The notes beneath the pieces are model-generated. The model was not told the origin of the DNA. It ran no database searches and worked only from the letters and a program-made list of their open reading frames with translations. The position numbers and the translations under genes were made by a program. Below, one piece after another: positions 7,087 to 14,116 of a DNA stretch of 19,380 nt. Positions within the stretch are counted from its first letter, which is position 1. Every line of letters begins with the position of its first letter. Source of the DNA: JAIOPA01 sp036522895 (GTDB lineage Bacteria > Eisenbacteria > RBG-16-71-46); assembly GCA_036522895.1 (NCBI GenBank), contig DATDEX010000438.1:1-19380 (forward strand), in the 5' to 3' direction.

Positions 7087-7845
7087 CTACAGCTGGTTGC
7101 AGCGGCCGAGGACGATCGGGGCCCCCAGCGGCTCGCCCGCACCACCCAGGAACTGCACCGAGATGATCGGGTTGCCGCCGGCGCCGCCGAGCGGCGGCTG
7201 CTTCGCGAACGTGATCGACTGACCTTCGGGGATCAGCACGACGTCCACGACCACGTCCACGTCGGTGGCGTGCGTGAACTTGGCGTTGTTGGTGAGGATG
7301 AGCTGGGCGTTCAGGCCGCCCAGGCGCAGCTCGCCGTTCAGCGTGACGAACGGTCCACCGCTGTTCGAGCAGTCACCGGTCGTCACCGTGCCCGTCGCGC
7401 CCGCGGGAATCTGGAACGCGGCGTTGACGTTGGTGAGACCCTGCACGCAGCGGCCGAGCAGCACCGGCGCGCCGAGGGCAGCGCCGTGACCGTCGGTGAA
7501 CTGCATGTAGATCCAGGGGTTGCCGCCGACGCCGCCCCGGGAGGGCTGCTTGGCGATCTGGATGGACTGCCCGGCAGGGATGATCACGACGTCGGCGGAA
7601 ACGTCCGTGGACGCCGTGTGCGTGCCCTTGGCGTTGTTGGAGAGCGTGATCCGCGCGGTCGCCCCGGAGAGCGCGAGCTCGCCGTTGAGCGTGATGAACG
7701 GACCCGGGTTGTTCGTGCAACCGCTCGGCGTGGCCTGCAGCGAGACGCGGGCGGTCTGGGAGAACGACTGGCTGATGCTGGCGGCACTGGCGGCCGTCGC
7801 CATCAGGGCGGTGAGCGCGAGGGCCGTAAACGCGGCGCGACGCAT
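7087..7845 (-). CDS. Exported protein of two tandem copies of an unrecognised domain
   Basis: I do not recognise this 252-residue protein. A clear signal peptide (residues 1 to about 21, MRRAAFTALALTALMATAAS) is followed by two copies of a roughly 91-residue unit, 43-133 and 159-249. Each copy starts with a Cys, runs through a GPF-TLNGEL motif, a hydrophobic strand, a TNNAK or SNNAK turn, a DVVIIP or DVVLIP strand, GQSI, AKQP and GGNP, and ends with LGAP then LLGRC or VLGRC. The four Cys (43, 133, 159, 249) bracket the copies, suggesting one disulfide per copy and a secreted, mostly beta-strand fold. ATG at 7845 is preceded by GGAGG with 5 bases of spacing, a strong site. It is a single-gene unit with its own upstream A+T-rich control region and a hairpin after it. 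It could be a surface or matrix protein associated with the polymer, but that is only inferred from position. Confidence 0.85.
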   Translation of the reverse strand: MRRAAFTALALTALMATAASAASISQSFSQTARVSLQATPSGCTNNPGPFITLNGELALSGATARITLSNNAKGTHTASTDVSADVVIIPAGQSIQIAKQPSRGGVGGNPWIYMQFTDGHGAALGAPVLLGRCVQGLTNVNAAFQIPAGATGTVTTGDCSNSGGPFVTLNGELRLGGLNAQLILTNNAKFTHATDVDVVVDVVLIPEGQSITFAKQPPLGGAGGNPIISVQFLGGAGEPLGAPIVLGRCNQL

Positions 7846-7939
7846 GGGTACCTCCGAAGTGAAGCGATGTGGGGGGAGAGACGTGCGGGAACGAGGCATC
7901 GTTCCCTGGGGAGCACGTGACCAAAGTGTGGATAAGAGG

Positions 7940-7988
7940 GATGCATCCTGCAATACATTTAGTAGGGTGTTTTCTACCACTGATGCAT
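7940..7988. repeat. Pair of GATGCAT sites 42 bases apart
   Basis: GATGCATC at 7940-7947 is a perfect 8-base palindrome, and GATGCAT recurs at 7982-7988. The start-to-start distance is 42 bases, about four helical turns, so both would lie on one face of the DNA. Both lie downstream of the minus-strand TATAAT, where a repressor could act. A two-site operator is an inference. Confidence 0.3.
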
Positions 7989-7995
7989 AGTTAAT

Positions 7996-8001
7996 ATTAT
8001 A
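7996..8001 (-). promoter_or_regulatory. Consensus -10 box upstream of the exported-protein gene
   Basis: The minus strand carries a perfect TATAAT here, about 150 bases before the ATG at 7845, in the only A+T-rich patch of the gap. No good -35 lies at 16-18 bases (the 17-base position reads CAGCCC), so the promoter may need an activator or another sigma factor. Confidence 0.35.
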
Positions 8002-8223
8002 CTCAACGAAGTTTGCCGGGGCTGAACTCACGAGCGCCGGGCGCACCGGCCGAGTGACGCTCCCCCGGGCCGTCGCGCCCCGACCCGGGCGGGTCGATGC
8101 GGACGCGGGCGCCCGGGCAGGACACGGGCACCGCTGCGGGGCCTGCCAGGCGCGTCGCCGCGCCCGCACTAGGTCGAAGCGCGCGAGCGGGTTGCGCGAT
8201 TTGACCTGCTCAAGCGGCGGGCT

Positions 8224-8228
8224 AAGGA
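8224..8228 (+). promoter_or_regulatory. Ribosome-binding site of the TolC-type gene
   Basis: AAGGA lies 7 bases before the GTG at 8236. It supports that GTG as the start. The two nearby ATGs (8228 and 8234) are in another reading frame. Confidence 0.55.
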
Positions 8229-8235
8229 TGCCGAT

Positions 8236-9729
8236 GTGGAAGACGTGCGCTACGCCCTCCCGACCTTCTTGCTCCTGCTCGGCGGCTCGTGCCTCGGATG
8301 GTCGGCGGCGCCCGTCCGAGCGGACGATCGAAGCATGTCGCTCCAGCAGGTCATCACGTTCGCCCAGGCGCGGTCGGGGAGCGCCGTGCAGGCCCGCAAT
8401 CGCTTCCGGGCGAGCTACTGGCAGTTCCGCACCCAGCGCGCGGCGTTCCTGCCGACGCTCTCGCTGAGCGCGACGGCGCCGGATCTCACGCGCAACCTGT
8501 CGCGCATCCCGCTTCCCGATGGCAGCGAGGCGTTCATCCGCCAGAGCTTCGTGTCGTCCTCGGCGCGGCTCGCGATCGGCAAGACGATCGGGACCACGGG
8601 CGGCGAGGTCTTCATGGAGACCGCGCTCGAGCGGCTGCAGCTCCTCGACGGCGGCCGGACGACGTCGTACCTGTCGCGCCCGGTGACCATTGGGCTCCGC
8701 CAGCCGCTGTTCGGGTTCAACACCTACGCCTGGCAGGACCGGATCGAGCCGCTGCGGTTCGAGGAGGCGCGTCGCGAGTACGCGGAGGAGCTCGAGGGCA
8801 TCGCGATCAGCGCCGCGCAGAACTTTTTCGATCTCATGAGCGCGCAGGACCAGCTCGCCGGCGCCCGCAACAACGTGCGGAGCACCGACACGCTCTACTC
8901 GATCACCAGCCGGCGATACGCCGCCGGTCAGACCACCGAGTACGAGCTCCTCCAGACCCACCTCGCGCAGTTGAACGCGCGGCTCGAGCTCCAGCGCGCG
9001 GAGCTCGACGTGCGCGCCCGGACGTACTCGCTCCGCTCCTACCTCGGGCTGCGCGACACCGCCGACGTCCGCCCCGAGATCACGTTCGACGTCCCCGACG
9101 TGACCGCGGACGTCCCGACCGCCGTGGCGCAGGCGCGGGCGAACCGCGCGGACGGCGTGGGGTTCGAGCGCCGCACGCTGGAAGCCAAGCGTGAGGTCGC
9201 GGAGGCCCGCGCCTCGAGCGGGCGGGCGGTGAGCCTGTTCGCGACGTTCGGACTCTCCCAGAGCACGAGCGAGCTGGGCTCGGTCTACCACCGCGGCCAG
9301 GAGAACGACCAGGCCACGCTGGGGTTCGAGGTGCCCATCCTCGACTGGGGCCGCGCCCGCGCGCGCACGAGCCTGGCCGAGTCCAATCGCGACGTGGCGC
9401 TCCAGTCGGTGGACCAGGCGCGCCAGGACATGGACCAGGACGTGACCATGAAGGCGCTCCAGTTCAACGTGCAGCGCGAGCGCATCCGCATTGCCGCGAC
9501 CGCGGACGAGATCGCCGCACGCGGCTACGCGAGCGCCCAGGAGCGCTACCTCGCCGGCCATGCCGACGCCCAGGCCGTGAACCTGGCGCAGGTCGACAAG
9601 GACGCCGCGCGCAGGAGCCACGTGGACGCCCTGCGCGGCTACTGGATCGCCTACTACGAGCTCCGCCGCGCGACGCTTTACGATTTCGGCTCGCGCGAGC
9701 CCATCCCGATCAACGATCCGGCGGAGTGA
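8236..9729 (+). CDS. TolC-type outer-membrane efflux/secretion protein
   Basis: Predicted 497-residue outer-membrane factor forming a trimeric barrel and periplasmic tunnel. It has an N-terminal signal peptide (about residues 1-29, ending VRA before DD) and then two outer-membrane efflux domains rich in long amphipathic helices. Family signs include FRASYWQFRTQRAAFLPTL (57-75) in the first helical pair, ISAAQNFFDLMSAQDQL and ITSRRYAAGQTTEYELLQ in the first half, and VPILDWGRARARTSLAES plus YASAQERYLAGHADAQAVN at the end of the second. The length is normal for the family. It stands alone on the plus strand, without an adaptor (HlyD/AcrA) or pump gene beside it, so its partner must be elsewhere. 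The divergent neighbour encodes an exported protein, and co-regulation through the shared gap is possible. The start is GTG. Confidence 0.93.
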   Translation: MEDVRYALPTFLLLLGGSCLGWSAAPVRADDRSMSLQQVITFAQARSGSAVQARNRFRASYWQFRTQRAAFLPTLSLSATAPDLTRNLSRIPLPDGSEAFIRQSFVSSSARLAIGKTIGTTGGEVFMETALERLQLLDGGRTTSYLSRPVTIGLRQPLFGFNTYAWQDRIEPLRFEEARREYAEELEGIAISAAQNFFDLMSAQDQLAGARNNVRSTDTLYSITSRRYAAGQTTEYELLQTHLAQLNARLELQRAELDVRARTYSLRSYLGLRDTADVRPEITFDVPDVTADVPTAVAQARANRADGVGFERRTLEAKREVAEARASSGRAVSLFATFGLSQSTSELGSVYHRGQENDQATLGFEVPILDWGRARARTSLAESNRDVALQSVDQARQDMDQDVTMKALQFNVQRERIRIAATADEIAARGYASAQERYLAGHADAQAVNLAQVDKDAARRSHVDALRGYWIAYYELRRATLYDFGSREPIPINDPAE

Positions 9730-9736
9730 TGCCCGC

Positions 9737-9757
9737 CCCCGCCGGGATTCCGCGGGG
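9737..9757. terminator. Possible bidirectional terminator between convergent genes
   Basis: In the 40 bases between two convergent stops, CCCCGC (9737-9742) pairs with GCGGGG (9752-9757) around a 9-base loop. The stem is short, all G+C and lacks a T-run, so the role rests mainly on its position. Confidence 0.35.
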
Positions 9758-9769
9758 CGACCGCGCGCT

Positions 9770-11221
9770 TCAGCCCGTGACGCCCCCGCCGCCCGGGCTC
9801 GGCAGCGCGGAGCCGGCGGCGAGCGCGCGGGGCGATGCCCGCCACACGAGCCGCAGGTGCGCCGGGCGCGACAGCGCGAGCGCGAAGCCCCAGAGCAGCG
9901 TCTGGAACGTGGTGGCGTCGACCTGGGCGAGGTGGAACGTCGTCAGGTCGACCACGGACAAAAACAGCGTCGCGCCCGCGGCGGTGAGGCACCACGCGGC
10001 CCCCTCGCCGTCGGGCGCGCGGGCGCCCCGCAGGCCCACCCGCCACGCCTGCCACAGCAGCACGAGCAGGAGTACGAGCCCGACGAGCCCCTGTTTGAGC
10101 CAGATCCACAGGTAGGTGTGGTGGACGAACCACTGCCGGGTCACGACGTGGTAGATCGGATTGCGAATGCGCAGCTCGTAGCCCATGCCGCGTCCGAACC
10201 AGGGGGTCTCGCGGATCAGCCGGAACGAGTAGGCGTATTCGAGCAGCCGCTCCATGTTCGACGCCGACTCGCTGCTGTTCCTCATGCTGCCGATGGACCT
10301 GAAGCGCGTCCCGAGCATCTGCGGCAGGTCCGACCAGCCGTATGCGAGCGACGTGGCCACGGTCGTGGCGGCGGCGAGCGAGAACGCCAGCACCGCGATC
10401 CCGCCGGCGCGGCGCCAGCGGGCCGCCGCCCCGCGCCCGAACCCGGCGTACGTGAACGCCGTCCACGGCAGCGCCGCCATGAGTCCCAGCCAGTAGCCGC
10501 GCGAGAACGAGATCGTCTGGTGGAGCAGGAAGAGCCCCATGAGCACCGTCCAGCCGAAGCGCACGCGCCGGCGGTGCGCGTGGAGCGCGAACGCGAGCGC
10601 CATCACCGCGAGCATGCCGGGGAGCGGGATGTACCACACGCCGCCCGTCCGGATGTGGTTCACCGCGTAGCTCCAGATCCCGAGTCCGACGTGCCCGAGC
10701 CCGAACAAGACCATGATCGTGCGGGCCGGGCGCAGGTCCGCGGCCTCGAGCCTCAGTCCGCCGATCCCCCAGGCGAACGCCATCATGGTCAGGGCCACGA
10801 GCTCGAGGCCGGCGTACCTCCACGTGTAGCCGGCCAGCGCGCCGCGGATGGCGCAGATGGCGGTCCAGGCCAGGAACGCTCCAAGCGCCACGACGAGCGG
10901 CCCGCCGGGGGCGCGCCAGCGGCCGCGCGCCCGGGCGAGCGCGAGCGAAACGAGCGCGTAGACGACCGTGATCGAGACCAGGCTCAGCTCGCGGGTGAGG
11001 TGCCCGCCCTCGTTGCTCACGAAGCTCGCGGCGCCGGCCATCACCGCGACCGCGGTGATCGGCTCGAGGGGCCGCAGGGTGAGCGCGCCGGTCAGCCCGG
11101 CCGCGACGATGCCGGCGAGCGGGCACACGAACACGCCGCCGGCGAGCGTGGCCGCCAGCCCGAAGAGGACGGCGACCGCCCGACCGTGGGAGCCGTGCGC
11201 GGACGCGGGCGCCGGGCTCAC
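9770..11221 (-). CDS. O-antigen ligase/polymerase (Wzy/WaaL-like) membrane protein
   Basis: Predicted 483-residue inner-membrane protein with roughly ten to twelve hydrophobic segments. It would polymerise lipid-linked repeat units or transfer the polymer to an acceptor. The Wzy_C-type region is visible as QTISFSRGYWLGLMAALPW (residues 235-253), a hydrophilic loop with RLLEYAYSFRLIRETPWFG (325-343), and VHHTYLWIWLKQGLVGL (366-382), which matches the usual H-x-Y-L then G-L-x-G-L pattern. The gene follows the Wzz gene after 7 bases and is probably co-transcribed, which favours a Wzy-type polymerase over a lipid A ligase. Its GTG start at 11221 has no clear ribosome-binding site, so it may depend on translation of wzz. 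The C-terminus ends in a Gly/Pro-rich tail. Confidence 0.82.
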   Translation of the reverse strand: MSPAPASAHGSHGRAVAVLFGLAATLAGGVFVCPLAGIVAAGLTGALTLRPLEPITAVAVMAGAASFVSNEGGHLTRELSLVSITVVYALVSLALARARGRWRAPGGPLVVALGAFLAWTAICAIRGALAGYTWRYAGLELVALTMMAFAWGIGGLRLEAADLRPARTIMVLFGLGHVGLGIWSYAVNHIRTGGVWYIPLPGMLAVMALAFALHAHRRRVRFGWTVLMGLFLLHQTISFSRGYWLGLMAALPWTAFTYAGFGRGAAARWRRAGGIAVLAFSLAAATTVATSLAYGWSDLPQMLGTRFRSIGSMRNSSESASNMERLLEYAYSFRLIRETPWFGRGMGYELRIRNPIYHVVTRQWFVHHTYLWIWLKQGLVGLVLLLVLLWQAWRVGLRGARAPDGEGAAWCLTAAGATLFLSVVDLTTFHLAQVDATTFQTLLWGFALALSRPAHLRLVWRASPRALAAGSALPSPGGGGVTG

Positions 11222-11228
11222 GGCGAAG

Positions 11229-12398
11229 CTACCGCTCGACGACGGGCGCGGGCGCGCGCTCGCGCTCGAGCAACGCGACGGCGACGCCGGCCGCGAGACC
11301 CAGCACGAGCCCGGTCAGGACGAGGATCCCCCGCTTGGGTCGCGCGCGCTTCTCCGGCGGTGTCGCCACGTCGAGCGGTTCGAGCGTCGCCACGTCTCGC
11401 ACCTCGTCGATGCGCGCCTGCTCGTACTGCGCGGTGAGGAGCGCGCGCAGCTGTTCGAGCGTCTTCAACTCGCGCAGGAGCCGCAGCGACTCCATGCCCG
11501 TCTCGGGCACCGCGGCCAGCCGGCGGTCGAGCTGCGCGAGCTCCGCCCGGAGCTGGGTCGCCTCGTCGCTCTCGCCCTGGGTGTAGCCCTGGATGACGCC
11601 GAGGCGCACCTGCATCGCCTCGCGCTGGGCGTACATGCTGGCGACGCTGCTCAGGGCGCTCGCCGCGTCGGGCGAGAGCGGCGGCGTCTTGTGCGTGGAC
11701 TGGTACTGGGCGAAACGCTCTTCGGCAGCGTGCAACAGGCTCTCCGTGTCCTGCAGCCGGATCCCCACGAACTCCCGCGTGCGCCGGCCCTTGGTCATGC
11801 GCACGTCACGATTGAACCGGTCGAGCACCTCGACGTACGCGTTGGCCATCTCGGCGGCACGCTTGGGGCTCCGGTCCTCGACGTCGATCAGGATGATGCC
11901 GGTCTCGTCGACCTCGAAGTGGGTGTGCCGGGCGAGCTCCCGGAGCGCGTCGACAAACAGCTTCTGGCCGTAGAGCGCGCGCAGATCGAACCGCCGCACG
12001 ATCTCCTCGTTGATGCGCCGGCTCTTGAGGATCGCCACGAACACGTCGGCGGGCTCCGACTGGGTCGGCACCTTGACGCCCGGCACGCCGATTCCCTTGA
12101 GGAGGCTCGAGAGCCCGACCCCGCTCTCCTCCTCGCTCGGCGGGAGGAGCGAGGCGCTGGCCCGGTACCACGCGGGGAGCACCAGGGCGGCGACGAGCGC
12201 CATGAGTGCCGACGCGCCCGCGAGCGCCGCGATCCTCCGCCAGCGGCGGCGCAACCGGTCCCAGAGCACGCCCAGCTCGAACGTGCGCTCGTCGGACTCC
12301 CCCACCCCGTTCTGGCCCCCGCCTGGGACGTCGGGGTCGCCCTCGGTGAACGGGCGGGACAGGCCGCCGCGGGGCTTGATCTCGCTGAGTTCTGGCAC
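11229..12398 (-). CDS. Wzz-type polysaccharide chain-length determinant
   Basis: Predicted 389-residue inner-membrane co-polymerase that sets polymer length. A cytoplasmic N-terminal stretch of about 54 residues is followed by TM1 (about 55-77), then a large periplasmic helical region. There a conserved segment SRRINEEIVRRFDLRALYG (126-144) and a long coiled-coil-like stretch (about 205-330) are visible. The Wzz C-terminal Pro-rich motif LDVATPPEKRARPKRG (342-357) leads into TM2 (about 357-376). It ends 13 residues after TM2 with no Walker A kinase domain, so it is a Wzz-like rather than Wzc-like protein. The GTG start at 12398 is preceded by GGAG with 7 bases of spacing. The gene lies 7 bases before the polymerase gene. 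Confidence 0.92.
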   Translation of the reverse strand: MPELSEIKPRGGLSRPFTEGDPDVPGGGQNGVGESDERTFELGVLWDRLRRRWRRIAALAGASALMALVAALVLPAWYRASASLLPPSEEESGVGLSSLLKGIGVPGVKVPTQSEPADVFVAILKSRRINEEIVRRFDLRALYGQKLFVDALRELARHTHFEVDETGIILIDVEDRSPKRAAEMANAYVEVLDRFNRDVRMTKGRRTREFVGIRLQDTESLLHAAEERFAQYQSTHKTPPLSPDAASALSSVASMYAQREAMQVRLGVIQGYTQGESDEATQLRAELAQLDRRLAAVPETGMESLRLLRELKTLEQLRALLTAQYEQARIDEVRDVATLEPLDVATPPEKRARPKRGILVLTGLVLGLAAGVAVALLERERAPAPVVER

Positions 12399-12888
12399 GC
12401 GAAGGCTCCGGTTCGGGTGAGCGAGGCGGGCCCGCCGGGGCTCCCAGCCCCGTCGATGCAGGTGCGAACGCGTGCACGCTAGGCGGGGCCCCGAGCGCGG
12501 TCAAGCGGGTGTTGCGCGGCGCGCCGGCGGCCCGCGGTCGGACTCCTCGGCCGCGCCCTCGAACCGGCCGTGAAGTGGCGTAAGTGACCCCGCCTCGTTA
12601 GGCTCTCAGGATGCCCATTGCGGCCACCGCGGGGTTCATTCATATTTTAGGGGACAGAAGAGTCGAGCCGGCAATCTCGGCCGACGGCGGCCGCCACTCC
12701 CGAAGGTCCGTCACGCCCAACGTCGACCCAGGAAGGGGGCAGGTTTGTCGCGAGTCCGGCTCCCCGTTGCACCTGCCGGGCGCCCGCAGTCAGTCGGACA
12801 GCCCGGCGCGGACGCCGACGTCGTCGCCGGACTCGGACCGGGCGCTCCGACCGCGAGCGTGCCCACCCTCTCGCCGTCGGAGCGCGTG
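12399..12888. other. Divergent intergenic region between the Wzz and GT-C genes
   Basis: These 490 bases hold no convincing gene. The only A+T-rich patch (about 12632-12660) carries TAAAAT on the minus strand (12649-12644) with TTGCCG 19 bases upstream, and CATATT on the plus strand (12641-12646) with TTGCGG 17 bases upstream. Both are weak promoter candidates for the two divergent genes. A small hairpin, CGGCCG/CGGCCG with an ACGG loop, lies at 12678-12693. Nothing else stands out. Confidence 0.45.
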
Positions 12889-14085
12889 ATGCCCCGTTTC
12901 ATGCTCGGCCGGGTGACCGCGATCGCGGCCGCGCTGGGGGCCATCGTGAACCTGCTCCTCGGCACGGACCCGCACCTCAACATGGACAGCCAGGCGTTCG
13001 AGGCGATCGCGCGATCGCTCCTCGCCGGCCACGGGTTCGTCTACCAGGAGCCGCTGCTCCACGGGCTCAAGTTCTTCGCGTTCCGCTCCCCGGGCTACAG
13101 CGCCTTCCTCGCGCTCGAGCTCTGGCTCGGCGGCGTCACCGCGGCGGTGGCCATCCAGGGCGCGCTCAACGGCGTCTCGGCCGCGCTCGTCGGCGACCTC
13201 GCGAACCGCTGGGCCGGCGCCCGGGCGGCATGGATCGCGTTCGCGCTCCGCCTGGTGTGGCTCGCGGGCTGGTTCCACGCCGGGCAGCTCATGAGCGAGA
13301 GCTTCTTCGAGTTGACCACCATTCTCGTGGTCTGGCTCGCGGTCCGCGCCGCGGCCGAGCAACGCCTGCGCTGGGCGATTGCCGCCGGCGGCGTCGCGAC
13401 GCTGGCGGTGCTCACCCGGCCGGTCGGGATCGGCTGCGCCCTGGCGGCAACCGTCTGGCTCGCCCTGCGCTACCCGCGCGGGGCCGTGGCGCTGGCGCTG
13501 GCCGGGCTGCTCGCGTGGCTGCCCTGGCCGGTGCGCAACGCCGCGCGGCTGCATGCGTTCGTTCCGCTGCTCACGAGCGGCGGGGTCGCGAGCTGGAACG
13601 TTCACGGCCATCACCCCCCGATCGTGGCGTGGACCTACATGGCGCAGCACACCGACATGGGGGAAGTGGCGCTCGACGAGCACTTCAAGGCGGCAACGCG
13701 CGAGATCATCGCGAGCGACCCCGCGGGCTTCCTCCGCCGCCTCGCCCGCGCCGCCATCGCCTACGTTGGACCCGTGCTCGACCGGGGCCGTGACGTGTGG
13801 CTCCACCGTTTCGCGCTGCTCGCGCTCCTCCCGGCCCTCCTCTGGTCCGCACCGCGACGCCGACTCGCGCTGCCGGCGATGGTGTGGCTGGGCGAGGGGT
13901 TCTTCGCGGTGCCGATCGCGATGTTCGCGCGCTACCGCTTCCCGAGCGAGTGGTGCGTAATCGTGGCCGCGGCCGTCGGTCTCGACGCCGTCGCCGCGCG
14001 CTGGGGACCGCGCCGCACGGGGATCATGGCGCTCGCGGCGCTGCTCTTCTGCATCGGCTTCACGCTCGCGGTGGCGAAGGGCTGA
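12889..14085 (+). CDS. GT-C membrane glycosyltransferase (GT39/ArnT-like)
   Basis: Predicted 398-residue polytopic protein of the GT-C type, which transfers a sugar from a polyprenyl-phosphate donor on the periplasmic side. The first periplasmic loop has the catalytic-type Asp33 in NMDSQAFEAIARSLLAGHG (31-49), then FRSPGYSAFLALEL (65-78), the usual R-x-P-G-Y motif. MSESFFEL (135-142), LTRPVG (175-180), WPVRNAARL (213-221) and a late ARYRFP (347-352) are also typical. About nine to ten hydrophobic segments are visible. ATG at 12889 is chosen because GGAG lies 6 bases upstream and the first membrane segment follows. An in-frame TTG at 12745 would add 48 Pro/Gly-rich residues. It lies alone on the plus strand, converging on the methyltransferase gene 31 bases away. 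The substrate is unknown, and modification of the polymer or lipid A are both possible. Confidence 0.85.
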   Translation: MPRFMLGRVTAIAAALGAIVNLLLGTDPHLNMDSQAFEAIARSLLAGHGFVYQEPLLHGLKFFAFRSPGYSAFLALELWLGGVTAAVAIQGALNGVSAALVGDLANRWAGARAAWIAFALRLVWLAGWFHAGQLMSESFFELTTILVVWLAVRAAAEQRLRWAIAAGGVATLAVLTRPVGIGCALAATVWLALRYPRGAVALALAGLLAWLPWPVRNAARLHAFVPLLTSGGVASWNVHGHHPPIVAWTYMAQHTDMGEVALDEHFKAATREIIASDPAGFLRRLARAAIAYVGPVLDRGRDVWLHRFALLALLPALLWSAPRRRLALPAMVWLGEGFFAVPIAMFARYRFPSEWCVIVAAAVGLDAVAARWGPRRTGIMALAALLFCIGFTLAVAKG

Positions 14086-14116
14086 CCGGGCGTACTCGCC
14101 GCACGCTCGCCGCGCT

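Larger units (their letters stand above)
7846..8235. other. Divergent intergenic control region with an A+T-rich island
   Basis: This 390-base gap separates the minus-strand exported-protein gene from the plus-strand TolC-type gene. About 7925-8015 is strikingly A+T-rich against the surrounding 70% G+C and holds the TATAAT at 7996-8001 and two GATGCAT sites. The remainder (8040-8220) is very G+C-rich, with a small hairpin CGACCC/GGGTCG at 8081-8096. I see no convincing gene or RNA in it. Confidence 0.6.

Noticed and set aside
8201..8229. TTGACC with AAGGAT 17 bases on, just before the TolC-type gene
   Set aside because: The supposed -10 coincides with the ribosome-binding site, so transcription would start too close to the GTG at 8236 to leave that site in the message.
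7846..9621. Extension of the exported-protein frame far upstream into the TolC-type gene region
   Set aside because: The ATG at 7845 has a strong GGAGG site and begins a perfect signal peptide. The upstream part runs antisense to the TolC-type gene.
9857..11437. A 526-codon plus-strand open frame opposite the polymerase gene
   Set aside because: Antisense shadow with an Arg/Glu/Pro-rich product. The minus strand has coherent membrane segments and Wzy-type motifs.
12678..12693. CGGCCG/CGGCCG hairpin in the divergent gap
   Set aside because: A short stem of a G+C palindrome is expected by chance here. It has no T-run and is not placed after a gene.
12733..12780. tRNA-like stretch with GAGTCCGGC followed by CCCCGTTGCACC
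   Set aside because: It lacks a proper T-loop (GGTTCGA), and no matching anticodon or D arm is found upstream.
12745..12888. Longer N-terminus for the GT-C gene from TTG at 12745
   Set aside because: It would add 48 Pro/Gly/Ala-rich residues before the first membrane helix. The ATG at 12889 has GGAG at proper spacing.
12611..12889. Small plus-strand open frame of 92 codons in the divergent gap
   Set aside because: No ribosome-binding site, low-complexity product and no recognisable domain. The gap looks regulatory.
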